A stretch of DNA of 64,000 bases from Janthinobacterium sp051380875 (GTDB taxonomy: Bacteria; Pseudomonadota; Gammaproteobacteria; Burkholderiales; Burkholderiaceae_D). Each line of letters begins with the position of its first letter. Within the stretch, counting starts at the first letter, position 1. This document shows, piece by piece, positions 1-8,606 of the stretch. Under the pieces are notes generated by a model that was not told the DNA's origin, did no database searches, and saw only the letters and a list, made by a program, of their open reading frames with translations. Both the position numbers and the translations under genes were made by a program. Location: NCBI RefSeq assembly GCF_051380875.1, contig NZ_JBNYXW010000009.1, positions 202,737-266,736 of the forward strand. Reading direction: 5' to 3'.

Positions 1-989
1 CACGCGCCGATAAATTGCGCTGGCGTTCCGTACGCCTTGAGCGCGAAGCCGCTAAGGTGCAAGCGCAAAAAGATGTCGCACTCGCTGCGATTCAACGCGA
101 CACGGCGATCTCCTGGCTCAACGTCTACTACACTCGGAAAATGTCAGTTGTATTGAAAGAGCAAGTAATCTTTTCTCGCCAGGAAATAGACGCTGCCGCG
201 GCGGCCTACAGGGGAGGGCGTGGCAGTCAGGCCGATGTGCTGGCCGCACGTTCCGCCTTGTTAACCATCGAAGACCGAGCTAGCCAAGTCGAACGCGACC
301 TCAATACGGCAAAAAACATGCTGGTGCGTTGGACCGGCAGCAGCGGCGAACTTGCCGAGGCTGGCATGCCTGACCTGGGCGCCATCCCTCTGGACCCGGT
401 TTTTCCCGACACTGAACTGGCGCAGCGCCCGCAGATCATGGTGTTGACTCGGCAGGAAGAAGCGGCCCAGGCGGACGTCAATCTGGCGCAAGCGAACCGG
501 CACCCGGACTGGAGTGTCGAGTTTGCATTCCAGCAGCGCGGCGCGGCCTATTCGAACATGGTCTCCGTTGGCCTGTCCCTGCCATTGCAGTGGGATCGCA
601 AGAACCGGCAGGACCGCGAGCTAAGCTCCAAACTCGCCTTGGTTGAACAAGCGAGGAGCGAACGCGACGAACTGCTGCGAGAAGATGCCGCCAACATCCG
701 TGCCTTGCTCATCGAATGGAGGAGTGGCCAAGAACGTAGCGAGCGCTACGCGCTCCAGCTATTGCCACTTGCCGACGAGCGAAGCCTGGCGGTCCTGGCC
801 GCCTATCGTGGCGGTAAAGCCTCTTTGGCCGAGGTGCTCGCTGCCAGGCGCAATAGTGCAGACATGCACGTTCAGTTGCTGCAGTTGCAGATGAATACAG
901 CCCAGTTTTGGGCACAGCTTCGCTTCCTCTTTCCCGACATCGCAATCGCGCAAATTTCCGCAGTACATCGCCAGCAGGAATTCAAATGA
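1..989 (+). CDS. TolC-family outer membrane efflux protein (CusC/CzcC-like), 5' partial
   Basis: The frame is open from the window edge, so the start lies upstream; at least 329 residues are seen. It would form the outer-membrane channel of a tripartite metal efflux pump. Long Ala/Gln/Glu/Arg-rich amphipathic stretches and the internal repeat of an A-A-Y-R-G-G-[RK] motif (about residues 67 and 270) are typical of the two pseudo-repeats of TolC/OEP proteins. The stop TGA overlaps the ATG of the next gene (ATGA at 986-989), so translation is probably coupled to the adaptor gene. Family assignment is firm; metal specificity comes only from the Cus-type neighbours. Confidence 0.88.
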   Translation, partial: RADKLRWRSVRLEREAAKVQAQKDVALAAIQRDTAISWLNVYYTRKMSVVLKEQVIFSRQEIDAAAAAYRGGRGSQADVLAARSALLTIEDRASQVERDLNTAKNMLVRWTGSSGELAEAGMPDLGAIPLDPVFPDTELAQRPQIMVLTRQEEAAQADVNLAQANRHPDWSVEFAFQQRGAAYSNMVSVGLSLPLQWDRKNRQDRELSSKLALVEQARSERDELLREDAANIRALLIEWRSGQERSERYALQLLPLADERSLAVLAAYRGGKASLAEVLAARRNSADMHVQLLQLQMNTAQFWAQLRFLFPDIAIAQISAVHRQQEFK

Positions 990-2542
990 ACAATAAGAAA
1001 TTACGCGTCCTGGTACTTGCGGGTGCCCTTGCAGCGGTCGCTTATGCCGGTTACCAGTTTGGTGTACGACAGGCACATGAGGCAGCATCTCCAGGTGCCG
1101 GCAACGCAGCAGGCGCCGCGAGTGCTGCCAACAAGAAACCATTATATTGGCATGACCCCATGGTGCCGGGCCAGAAGTTTGACAAACCCGGCAAGTCACC
1201 GTTCATGGATATGCCGCTGGTGCCCGTCTATGCTGCGGGAGATGGTGAGGACAGTAATGTCACGATCAGCCCGCGGGTCCAGCAAAACCTGGGAGTGCGC
1301 ACAGCGCTCGTCACATTCGGAAAGATGTCCGGCGGCTTGGTTGCTGTCGGTAACGTCGCCTATGATGAACGCGACGTGGCATTAGTGCAGGCGCGTAGCA
1401 GTGGGTTTGTCGAGCGCCTGTATGTGCGTGCCACGCTCGATCCGGTGAAAAAAGGGCAACCCTTGGCTGACTTGTATGTTCCTGACTGGATCGCGGCACA
1501 AGAAGACTATCTGGCGAGCCGTCGTATGCAAGGCAATGAGACAGCATCCCTGGTCGATGCTGCCCGTCAGCGCATGCGGCTAGTTGGTATGAGTGACGGG
1601 CAAATCCGCCTAGTCGAATCGAGTGGAAAGGTCCATCCGCGCATGACGGTCTCAGCACCCATCAGCGGTGTGATCGCAGAGCTTGGCGCCCGGGAAGGAA
1701 TGACCGTCTCAGCCGGTGCGCCGCTGTTTCGCATCAATGGCCTCGCGACAGTGTGGGTCAATGCGGAGTTGCCCGAGAGCGTGGCGGCAAAGGTTCGCCC
1801 CGGTGACGCCGTCGAAGCGCGGGTACAAGCGCTACCCGGAAGTATTTTCAAGGGCAAGGTGAGTGCCATTTTGCCGGAAGTTAATGCCGCGACGCGAACC
1901 CTGAAAGCCCGTGTGGAGCTGTCTAATCCCGGCGCTCAGTTATTGCCCGGCATGTTTGCTACGTTGACCTTCGCGTCAAACAGTGGCGCCGATGTTTTGC
2001 AGGTGCCATCGGAGGCAGTCATCCAGACGGGTACACGCAGCGTTGTCATGCTTGCCCAGGAGGGCGGCAAGTTTATGCCCGTCGATGTGGAGGTCGGCAG
2101 CGAAGGCAATGGTCTCACCGAAATCCGCAAGGGCCTGTCCGCTGGCCAGAAAGTGGTCGTCTCGGCGCAGTTCCTGGTCGATTCCGAGGCCAGCCTGAAG
2201 GGAACCACGACACGCATGAGCGATACGCCATCCCCGGACGCAGACAAGGCACCCCCGCGCCACCATGGCGTAGGCAAGGTTGAACAGATCGGCAAGGATG
2301 AGATCACCATTTCGCATGGTCCTATCACGTCGCTGCAGTGGGGTGCGATGACGATGGGCTTCAAATTACCTTCCAATGGGTTGCCGCCCAATATCGGTAT
2401 AGGTGACCGCGTCGCATTCGACATCAAGCAAGGCGAGGATGGCAGTTTCGAGATCGTGGCCATTGCGCCGACCTCCGGTGCGCCGAAAGTCGGGAACAAA
2501 CCCATGGGTGGCATGAAGGCACCAGCGGGAGTGGCGAAATGA
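986..2542 (+). CDS. cusB: CusB-like RND periplasmic adaptor with HMBD and C-terminal CusF-like domain
   Basis: 518 residues from the ATG at 986, which overlaps the upstream stop; a start at 908 would be out of place inside the TolC gene. It links the inner-membrane RND pump to the outer channel and presumably delivers Cu(I)/Ag(I). An N-terminal signal or anchor segment is followed by a short heavy-metal-binding motif (YWHDPMVPG ... SPFMDMPLVP, about residues 55-85), then the barrel-sandwich and hairpin regions of the HlyD/CusB fold. The last ~90 residues after a Pro-rich linker resemble CusF (ITISHGPI ... WGAMTMGFKL), with His/Met/Trp ligand-type residues. So a metallochaperone domain is fused to the adaptor. 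It ends in ATGA overlapping cusA. Confidence 0.9.
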   Translation: MNNKKLRVLVLAGALAAVAYAGYQFGVRQAHEAASPGAGNAAGAASAANKKPLYWHDPMVPGQKFDKPGKSPFMDMPLVPVYAAGDGEDSNVTISPRVQQNLGVRTALVTFGKMSGGLVAVGNVAYDERDVALVQARSSGFVERLYVRATLDPVKKGQPLADLYVPDWIAAQEDYLASRRMQGNETASLVDAARQRMRLVGMSDGQIRLVESSGKVHPRMTVSAPISGVIAELGAREGMTVSAGAPLFRINGLATVWVNAELPESVAAKVRPGDAVEARVQALPGSIFKGKVSAILPEVNAATRTLKARVELSNPGAQLLPGMFATLTFASNSGADVLQVPSEAVIQTGTRSVVMLAQEGGKFMPVDVEVGSEGNGLTEIRKGLSAGQKVVVSAQFLVDSEASLKGTTTRMSDTPSPDADKAPPRHHGVGKVEQIGKDEITISHGPITSLQWGAMTMGFKLPSNGLPPNIGIGDRVAFDIKQGEDGSFEIVAIAPTSGAPKVGNKPMGGMKAPAGVAK

Positions 2543-5500
2543 TCGCAAAACTGATCCGCTGGTCTATCAGCAACCGGTTTTTGGTCTTGTTGGCGACTGT
2601 TTTCATTACGGCCTGGGGCATATGGTCGCTGGCGCGCACGCCGCTCGACGCGATTCCCGACCTGTCGGACGTGCAGGTTATCATCCGCACCAGCTATCCG
2701 GGGCAGGCGCCACAAATCGTCGAGAACCAGGTCACGTATCCACTGACCACCACCATGCTGTCAGTGCCGGGCGCCAAGACGGTGCGCGGATACTCGTTTT
2801 TCGGTGACTCTTTCGTCTACATTCTGTTTGAAGACGGTACCGATCCATACTGGGCGCGTTCACGGGTGCTGGAATATCTGAACCAGGTGCAGTCACGCCT
2901 GCCACCGCAGGCAAAAACCGCGCTCGGTCCAGATGCTACCGGCGTCGGCTGGGTCTATGAATATGCGCTGGTCGACCGTAGCGGCAAGACCGATTTGTCG
3001 CAATTGCGCGCCTTGCAGGACTGGTTTCTCAAGTATGAGTTGAAAGCGGTGCCCAACGTCTCGGAAGTGGCCAGCATTGGCGGCATGGTGCGCCAGTACC
3101 AGATCGTGCTCGATCCGGATAAAATGCGCGCCTTTAACATCCCGCACGGCAAAATTATCGATGCCGTGCAGAAAGCCAATCAGGAAACTGGCGGCTCCGT
3201 GCTGGAATTGGGCGAGGCCGAATACATGGTACGGGCCTCCGGTTATCTAAAGTCGCTGGACGACTTCCGCAAGATTGCCTTGATGACGACTGACGCCGGC
3301 GTATCGGTGCGGCTGGGCGATGTTGCGCGGATCCAGATCGGGCCTGAAATGCGGCGCGGGATTGCCGAATTGAATGGTGAGGGCGAAGTTGCTGGCGGCG
3401 TGATTATTATGCGTTCCGGGAAAAATGCGCTGGAAACCATCGATGCCGTCAAGGTCAAGCTGGAAAAGCTAAAAGCAAGCCTGCCGCCCGGCGTCGAAAT
3501 CATTCCCACCTACGACCGGTCGAATCTGATCAAGCGCGCTGTGAGCAACCTGAAAGAAAAGCTGATCGAGGAATTCATTGTCGTCGCTGTCGTTTGCGCG
3601 CTATTCCTGTTTCACTTGCGCTCGGCGTTGGTGGCCATCATCACGCTGCCGATCGGTATCCTGATCGCTTTTATCGTCATGTATTATCAGGGAGTTAACG
3701 CCAATATCATGTCACTGGGCGGTATTGCCATTGCCGTCGGCGCGATGGTCGATGCCGCCGTGGTGATGATTGAGAATGCCCACAAGCATATTGAGGCCTG
3801 GAATCATGCCCATCCGGGTAAACAGCTGAAGGGTAATGAGCACTGGCGTGTCATTGGCGACGCTGCCGTTGAGGTTGGGCCAGCACTGTTCTTTTCGCTA
3901 TTGATCATCGTTCTCTCGTTCATTCCAGTGTTCACCCTGGAAGCGCAGGAGGGGCGCATGTTTTCGCCGCTGGCCTTTACCAAGACGTATGCGATGGCGG
4001 CGGCGGCTGGGTTGGCGGTGACGCTGATTCCCATTTTAATGGGCTATCTGATCCGAGGCCGGATTCCCGATGAGCAAAAGAATCCCCTCAATCGCTTCCT
4101 GATCGCGTTATACCGCCCCTTGCTCGAGATCGTACTGCGTTTTCCAAAGCTGACTTTGCTGGCGGCAGCGCTGGTAGCGGCCATCACGATCTGGCCCATG
4201 AGCCGGCTCGGCGGCGAATTCATGCCGCCACTGGATGAAGGCGATGTGCTGTACATGCCGTCGGCGTTGCCAGGTCTGTCGGCCGGTAAGGTCGGGCAGT
4301 TGTTGCAGCAGACAGACCGGCTGATCAAAACGGTACCTGAGGTACAAAGCGTCTTCGGCAAGGCCGGCCGAGCCGAGAGCGCCACTGATCCGGCGCCGCT
4401 GGAAATGTTTGAAACCATGATCCAGTTCAAGCCGCGCGATCAGTGGCGCCCTGGCATGACGCCGGAAAAATTGATACAGGAACTGGACCGCACCGTCAAG
4501 GTGCCTGGGCTGTCCAACATCTGGGTGCCGCCGATCCGCAACCGGATTGACATGTTGGCCACCGGCATCAAAAGCCCGGTCGGCGTCAAGGTTGCAGGCG
4601 TTAGCTTGCAGGAAATTGACCGCATCACTGGTGAGATAGAACGCGCAGTCAAGAGGGTGCCGGGCGTCTCCTCAGCGCTGGCCGAGCGCCTGAATGGCGG
4701 ACGGTACATCGACGTCAACATCGATCGCGACGCGGCCGCCCGCTACGGCTTGAATATTGCAGACGTGCAAAGCGTGGTGTCGGCGGCGATCGGCGGCGAC
4801 AATATCGGTGAAACTGTCGAAGGATTGCAGCGTTTCCCGATTAATGTGCGCTATCCACGCGAGGTGCGCGACTCAGTCGAGAAACTGCGCCAGCTACCGG
4901 TGCTAACTGAGCGGGGGGCGCAAATCCGGCTGGGTGATGTCGCCGCGATCCGCATCGACGACGGTCCACCAATGCTCAAGAGTGAAAATGCCCGGCTGTC
5001 AGGCTGGGTGTATGTCGATATTCGCGATCGCGACTTGAGTTCGACTGTGCATGACATGAAGCAAGTCGTCGCCAGGGAAGTCAAATTGCCGGCGGGTTAC
5101 TCCATTGCATGGTCGGGGCAGTTCGAATATCTGGAGCGTGCCACTGAAAAACTCAAAATCGTCGTGCCAGCGACCTTGCTTATTATCTTCGTGCTGCTCT
5201 ATCTGACCTTCAAGCGCTTCGACGAAGCGGCCTTGATCATGGCAACGCTACCGTTTGCGCTGGCCGGCGGCATTTGGCTACTCTGGTTGCTCGACTATCA
5301 CCTGTCAGTCGCCGGCGGCGTGGGCTTCATCGCGTTGGCTGGCGTCTCGGCCGAATTCGGCGTCATCATGCTGCTTTATTTAAAGCATGCCTGGGAGGAA
5401 CGTCTGGCGAATGGTAACGCCAGTGAAACCGATCTGCTCGATGCAATTCGTGAAGGTGCGGTCTTGCGCGTGCGCCCCAAGGCAATGACGGTGGCGGTCA

Positions 5501-5694
5501 TTATCGCCGGCCTGGTGCCGATCATGCTGGGCACCGGCACCGGGTCGGAGGTCATGCAACGCATCGCCGCGCCGATGGTTGGCGGCATGATCACCGCGCC
5601 GCTGTTGTCCATGTTTGTGGTCCCTGCGGTCTATCTGCTGCTACGCCGGCGTCAGATCCGTGCCGCCGGCACGGCAGCAGCAGAGGAGAGTTAG
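2539..5694 (+). CDS. cusA: CusA-like heavy-metal RND efflux permease
   Basis: 1051 residues, the normal length of HME-RND pumps. It is a proton-driven inner-membrane antiporter that exports monovalent copper/silver through the CusCBA trimeric assembly. Twelve membrane segments are expected: one at the N-terminus, five around residues 335-500, one near 535 and five near 870-1040, separated by two large periplasmic loops. The TM4 motif AIGAMVDAAVVMIEN and the segment RIDMLATGIKSP match CusA rather than CzcA (which has DFG before the conserved Asp). ATG overlaps the cusB stop. Assignment to the Cu/Ag subfamily is well supported by sequence and by the CusF domain next door. Confidence 0.92.
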   Translation: MIAKLIRWSISNRFLVLLATVFITAWGIWSLARTPLDAIPDLSDVQVIIRTSYPGQAPQIVENQVTYPLTTTMLSVPGAKTVRGYSFFGDSFVYILFEDGTDPYWARSRVLEYLNQVQSRLPPQAKTALGPDATGVGWVYEYALVDRSGKTDLSQLRALQDWFLKYELKAVPNVSEVASIGGMVRQYQIVLDPDKMRAFNIPHGKIIDAVQKANQETGGSVLELGEAEYMVRASGYLKSLDDFRKIALMTTDAGVSVRLGDVARIQIGPEMRRGIAELNGEGEVAGGVIIMRSGKNALETIDAVKVKLEKLKASLPPGVEIIPTYDRSNLIKRAVSNLKEKLIEEFIVVAVVCALFLFHLRSALVAIITLPIGILIAFIVMYYQGVNANIMSLGGIAIAVGAMVDAAVVMIENAHKHIEAWNHAHPGKQLKGNEHWRVIGDAAVEVGPALFFSLLIIVLSFIPVFTLEAQEGRMFSPLAFTKTYAMAAAAGLAVTLIPILMGYLIRGRIPDEQKNPLNRFLIALYRPLLEIVLRFPKLTLLAAALVAAITIWPMSRLGGEFMPPLDEGDVLYMPSALPGLSAGKVGQLLQQTDRLIKTVPEVQSVFGKAGRAESATDPAPLEMFETMIQFKPRDQWRPGMTPEKLIQELDRTVKVPGLSNIWVPPIRNRIDMLATGIKSPVGVKVAGVSLQEIDRITGEIERAVKRVPGVSSALAERLNGGRYIDVNIDRDAAARYGLNIADVQSVVSAAIGGDNIGETVEGLQRFPINVRYPREVRDSVEKLRQLPVLTERGAQIRLGDVAAIRIDDGPPMLKSENARLSGWVYVDIRDRDLSSTVHDMKQVVAREVKLPAGYSIAWSGQFEYLERATEKLKIVVPATLLIIFVLLYLTFKRFDEAALIMATLPFALAGGIWLLWLLDYHLSVAGGVGFIALAGVSAEFGVIMLLYLKHAWEERLANGNASETDLLDAIREGAVLRVRPKAMTVAVIIAGLVPIMLGTGTGSEVMQRIAAPMVGGMITAPLLSMFVVPAVYLLLRRRQIRAAGTAAAEES

Positions 5695-5699
5695 CCTTC

Positions 5700-6059
5700 A
5701 TGAGACCGTTCGGCACTTACCGCTCGACTAAGCACTTTGTGTATTTCGTGAGGTGTGCGGTGGTGTTGTTCGGTTTTATCTGGTGCAGCCATGTGCCGGC
5801 GTTCCCACGGCAAAACGACATGCGTGCATCTGCGGTGATCGTGCAGCCGATGGCCATGCCAAGCTGCCAGCCATGCGCCTTCTGCTATATGGGACCACCT
5901 TTTGCAGTACATAAAGCAGGCGGCGACTATCCGGATCTCGGTGCTACCACTGCAACGCTGCGTTTTGTTTCACACACGGACAGTGCGGAGTTTGCTTTTG
6001 ATATTTCAGAAGTTCCCGCAGTTGCGCTGCGGCTTTTGTATTGTCGATGGTTGAATTAG
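5700..6059 (+). CDS. hypothetical small membrane/secreted protein downstream of cusA
   Basis: 119 residues, starting 5 nt after the cusA stop, with a GAGGAGAG ribosome-binding stretch inside the cusA end. One hydrophobic segment (about residues 13-30) could be a signal anchor. A Cys-rich patch CQPCAFCYMGPP follows near residue 58 and could bind a soft metal. I do not recognise a family. Tight spacing and the Cys motif suggest it belongs to the cus operon, but coding status is less certain than for the neighbours. Confidence 0.5.
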   Translation: MRPFGTYRSTKHFVYFVRCAVVLFGFIWCSHVPAFPRQNDMRASAVIVQPMAMPSCQPCAFCYMGPPFAVHKAGGDYPDLGATTATLRFVSHTDSAEFAFDISEVPAVALRLLYCRWLN

Positions 6060-6117
6060 CTACTTGACCATGGGGATGTCGATGCATACATCAAATTAGT
6101 TTATCGAGGAGCTTATC

Positions 6118-6375
6118 ATGAAAAAATTACTACTTACGCTGGTTTGTATCAGCACCCTTAGCGCTGCATTTCCCGCCTTCGCCGGCCCCGACTGGCAGCT
6201 GATTAACCAAGGGCGCAAGGCCAAACAGGCGCAAATGATGCAAGGGGCCAATAAAGCCCCGGAAGCCGGAATGGATCATCAGATGGGCCAAAAAATGGAT
6301 CATCAAATGGATCCGAAAACGCATGAAAAAATGGATCAAATGATGAAGGATTGTCAGGACATGATGAAGAAATAA
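6118..6375 (+). CDS. small Met/His-rich periplasmic protein
   Basis: 85 residues preceded by GAGGAG seven bases upstream of the ATG. A clear signal peptide ends at AFA-GP (about residue 22). The mature part is dominated by Met, His, Gln, Lys and Asp, with repeated MDHQM units, a composition known from periplasmic copper/silver-binding proteins. It probably buffers metal for the CusCBA pump encoded just upstream. There is no catalytic motif. Function is inferred from composition and location. Confidence 0.72.
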   Translation: MKKLLLTLVCISTLSAAFPAFAGPDWQLINQGRKAKQAQMMQGANKAPEAGMDHQMGQKMDHQMDPKTHEKMDQMMKDCQDMMKK

Positions 6376-6536
6376 CGCGGTTTTGAGTACTGGATGCGAT
6401 CACTACTGGTGGCATATGCAGCCGGGAGCGATCGTATCCATTCAGGTACTTACCCGATCACGCCATGACTTAATCTTTCCGTTGCCTGCGGTAGTTGCAT
6501 TCAGTTGCTACTGTCAGTATTTCCAAGTAGGGATTA

Positions 6537-7076
6537 CTAATATGGTGTATTTTTCAAAAGGTCATCTATTTCCTTGAAGCGTCCCTTGACACGATCAACA
6601 CTGTATTCATACATGAGGGAATTGTGAGCAAACTGGGCCCGTTCAACATCCATATCAACGGTATTGCCATCAATGCTACCTTGTGCCGGAAGACGAAATT
6701 GCAGGGAAACGTCATCTTTTGACTTTCCTTTTTTTAAGGCCTTCTCAATGTCGATATCCACCGCCACATATCCAGGCGTATCGGCATTCGCAATATTGGA
6801 GGCGAGCAGTTCTTGACGGTATGCCCGCAGTCCGAGCGCACGTTCATTGATACTCGGCTGCTGCCAAATCTTAGCAGCGGTCAAATTCAATGGAAGGTCA
6901 AACGGTGTGTGTTGAATAGATGCCACTGGAGGCAAGGCCATCACGACTTTTGGCGTCGATCCAAGTGCATTAGCTAACGAGGCAGAAAACACTTGCCCTG
7001 CCTTCATGCCTTCCGCGCTGGTGCTACCTTTAACAATGACCCCGATAGATGCCTGGATCGATGCAATTTTAATCAT
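6537..7076 (-). CDS. orphan FlgB-like flagellar rod-domain protein
   Basis: 179 residues; the ATG is preceded by GAGG/AGGA on the minus strand. The C-terminal ~100 residues carry both FlgB signatures: the N-motif RQELLASNIANADTPGY (about residues 89-105) and the C-motif DGNTVDMDVERAQFAHN (about 137-153). FlgB is normally a proximal-rod subunit of about 130-140 residues exported by the flagellar type III system. This one has an extra ~75-residue N-terminal region and an altered last helix, and no flagellar gene is nearby. It lies last in a minus-strand copper operon after an ATP-grasp gene. Homology is convincing; role unknown. Confidence 0.8.
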   Translation of the reverse strand: MIKIASIQASIGVIVKGSTSAEGMKAGQVFSASLANALGSTPKVVMALPPVASIQHTPFDLPLNLTAAKIWQQPSINERALGLRAYRQELLASNIANADTPGYVAVDIDIEKALKKGKSKDDVSLQFRLPAQGSIDGNTVDMDVERAQFAHNSLMYEYSVDRVKGRFKEIDDLLKNTPY

Positions 7077-7172
7077 GGATTCCTACCTCATTGACATTCG
7101 ATTTCTGACGTTTCTGAGAGCTGGCCGGATGATAGCGTAACTAAGCTGTTCGGTTTGCGGATCAAACGCGTC

Positions 7173-8603
7173 TCAGTCGTGATGGGAACTAACTCTAGTC
7201 GCGATAGAGCTGATTTCATCAGCAGTGCGCTCGTCGTCCAAACTATAAACAGGTGCAAAACCACCTCCAGGGGTGCGAAAGTTGGTGGTTTGCCCCTGAT
7301 ACATCCTGGCTGCGGTCCACTGCACCTTTCCGTCATAAACATAGATTCGAAGGTCGAATTTCAGCGAGCTAGGATTATCGGTGGAGCCGATCGAGCGCTC
7401 ACCGGGTATGACGAGGGCCTGAGCGACATAGTCACCAGCCAGAATGTCCTGCCATACCCGTTTGGTGATCTTTTCCCCACGGTACGTGGCTCGCCCCCCG
7501 TAGCCTGCAACAGGTTTAAAAAACAACTTTCGGCGCTCCGTCCATAAGCGGTTCGTATCAGCGGCCGTCACAATCTGCGTCCGAGGTATGCTCCTGAGCA
7601 GAATATCTTGCACGGCTGGGGCTACGCCAAGTGCTACGAGCTCTTGCGTATCCGATAGCAGAACCAGATTTGCTTTATTTGCATATAAGGCATGCGCTTG
7701 AGGGTGGGGCGTTAGCACGATCGCGCTTTCTAGATACGCCGACCGCAATGGGAGACACTGGGGCGACTCAAGCATGAAATCGGTCAGCCGGTTATAGACC
7801 AAGTCGATAGCAAGATCCCCATGACGTAAAACGCCATCACGATAGGTAATGTCCGATGGTGAGGCAATGACGGCCTCGATGCCGTGGCGTTCGAACAAGC
7901 GTTGAAAAAGAACAAACTCGGGATAGAGATACTGCTGCTCTGGATGTTCGTCAACTATCGCGACTGTCCGAAGTGGCTGTGAACGCCGAGATAGCGCCCA
8001 TTCCGACTCAAACATGTTGAAGATGGTGTCTTCAAGGGTCGCACCGCTATCAATGGCACGTGTCAATTCACTATCACTGAGACAGCACGATCTATGGGCT
8101 TTGGCCATCGCGGCGTTGAGCATTGCCCCACCGGCATTTGTGTTGATTTCGATGAGCGCCAAAGTGTCGTCGCGCAAATGAAAGTCATAGCCGAAAAAGA
8201 CACCTTTTGCACCACCAGGATTATGTCTGGCAATGCTCGGGGCATCCGCCAGAACGCGCGCGCGATACGATGGCAGCGATATCACTGATTCAATCGCACC
8301 AATCACATCCGCAATACGCTTGCTTTGACTATCGGAAATGAAAATTGGCCTGGCGGAAAATAGATAGGGGCACCGCGCCTCTATCAACTCATGCAATCCC
8401 TCCATACCTGGTTCGCTCGATAGTACTGTTTTCAATGCAGAACTATCCAAACTGGTGCAGAAACAGTCCTTATTTAGGCGTGCCGCTGGTAGAAAGCGCA
8501 ATTCTTCGTTGCTCAGTAAGCAACCATTCTTCGATACAGCTTTCACTATTGCAGGAGTATTCATGTTTGCGTCCACGAGATTGTCGCTCGGTGGCACGGT
8601 CAA
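7173..8603 (-). CDS. ATP-grasp family ligase (glutathionylspermidine-synthase-like)
   Basis: Up to 476 residues. The start is uncertain: TTG at 8603, a nearby in-frame GTG, or ATG at 8564 (463 residues); none has a strong ribosome-binding site. FFGYDFHL followed by LIEINTNAGGAML (about residues 140-165) and the later KLFFKPVAGYGGRATYRGE, YVAQALVIPG and LKFDLRIYVYDG resemble permuted ATP-grasp enzymes, which form amide bonds through an acyl-phosphate. The substrate is unknown. It follows the copper ATPase gene by a few bases and is therefore probably co-transcribed with the copper operon. A peptide or thiol ligand for copper would be one possible product, but that is speculation. Confidence 0.7.
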   Translation of the reverse strand: MTVPPSDNLVDANMNTPAIVKAVSKNGCLLSNEELRFLPAARLNKDCFCTSLDSSALKTVLSSEPGMEGLHELIEARCPYLFSARPIFISDSQSKRIADVIGAIESVISLPSYRARVLADAPSIARHNPGGAKGVFFGYDFHLRDDTLALIEINTNAGGAMLNAAMAKAHRSCCLSDSELTRAIDSGATLEDTIFNMFESEWALSRRSQPLRTVAIVDEHPEQQYLYPEFVLFQRLFERHGIEAVIASPSDITYRDGVLRHGDLAIDLVYNRLTDFMLESPQCLPLRSAYLESAIVLTPHPQAHALYANKANLVLLSDTQELVALGVAPAVQDILLRSIPRTQIVTAADTNRLWTERRKLFFKPVAGYGGRATYRGEKITKRVWQDILAGDYVAQALVIPGERSIGSTDNPSSLKFDLRIYVYDGKVQWTAARMYQGQTTNFRTPGGGFAPVYSLDDERTADEISSIATRVSSHHD

Positions 8604-8606
8604 TGG

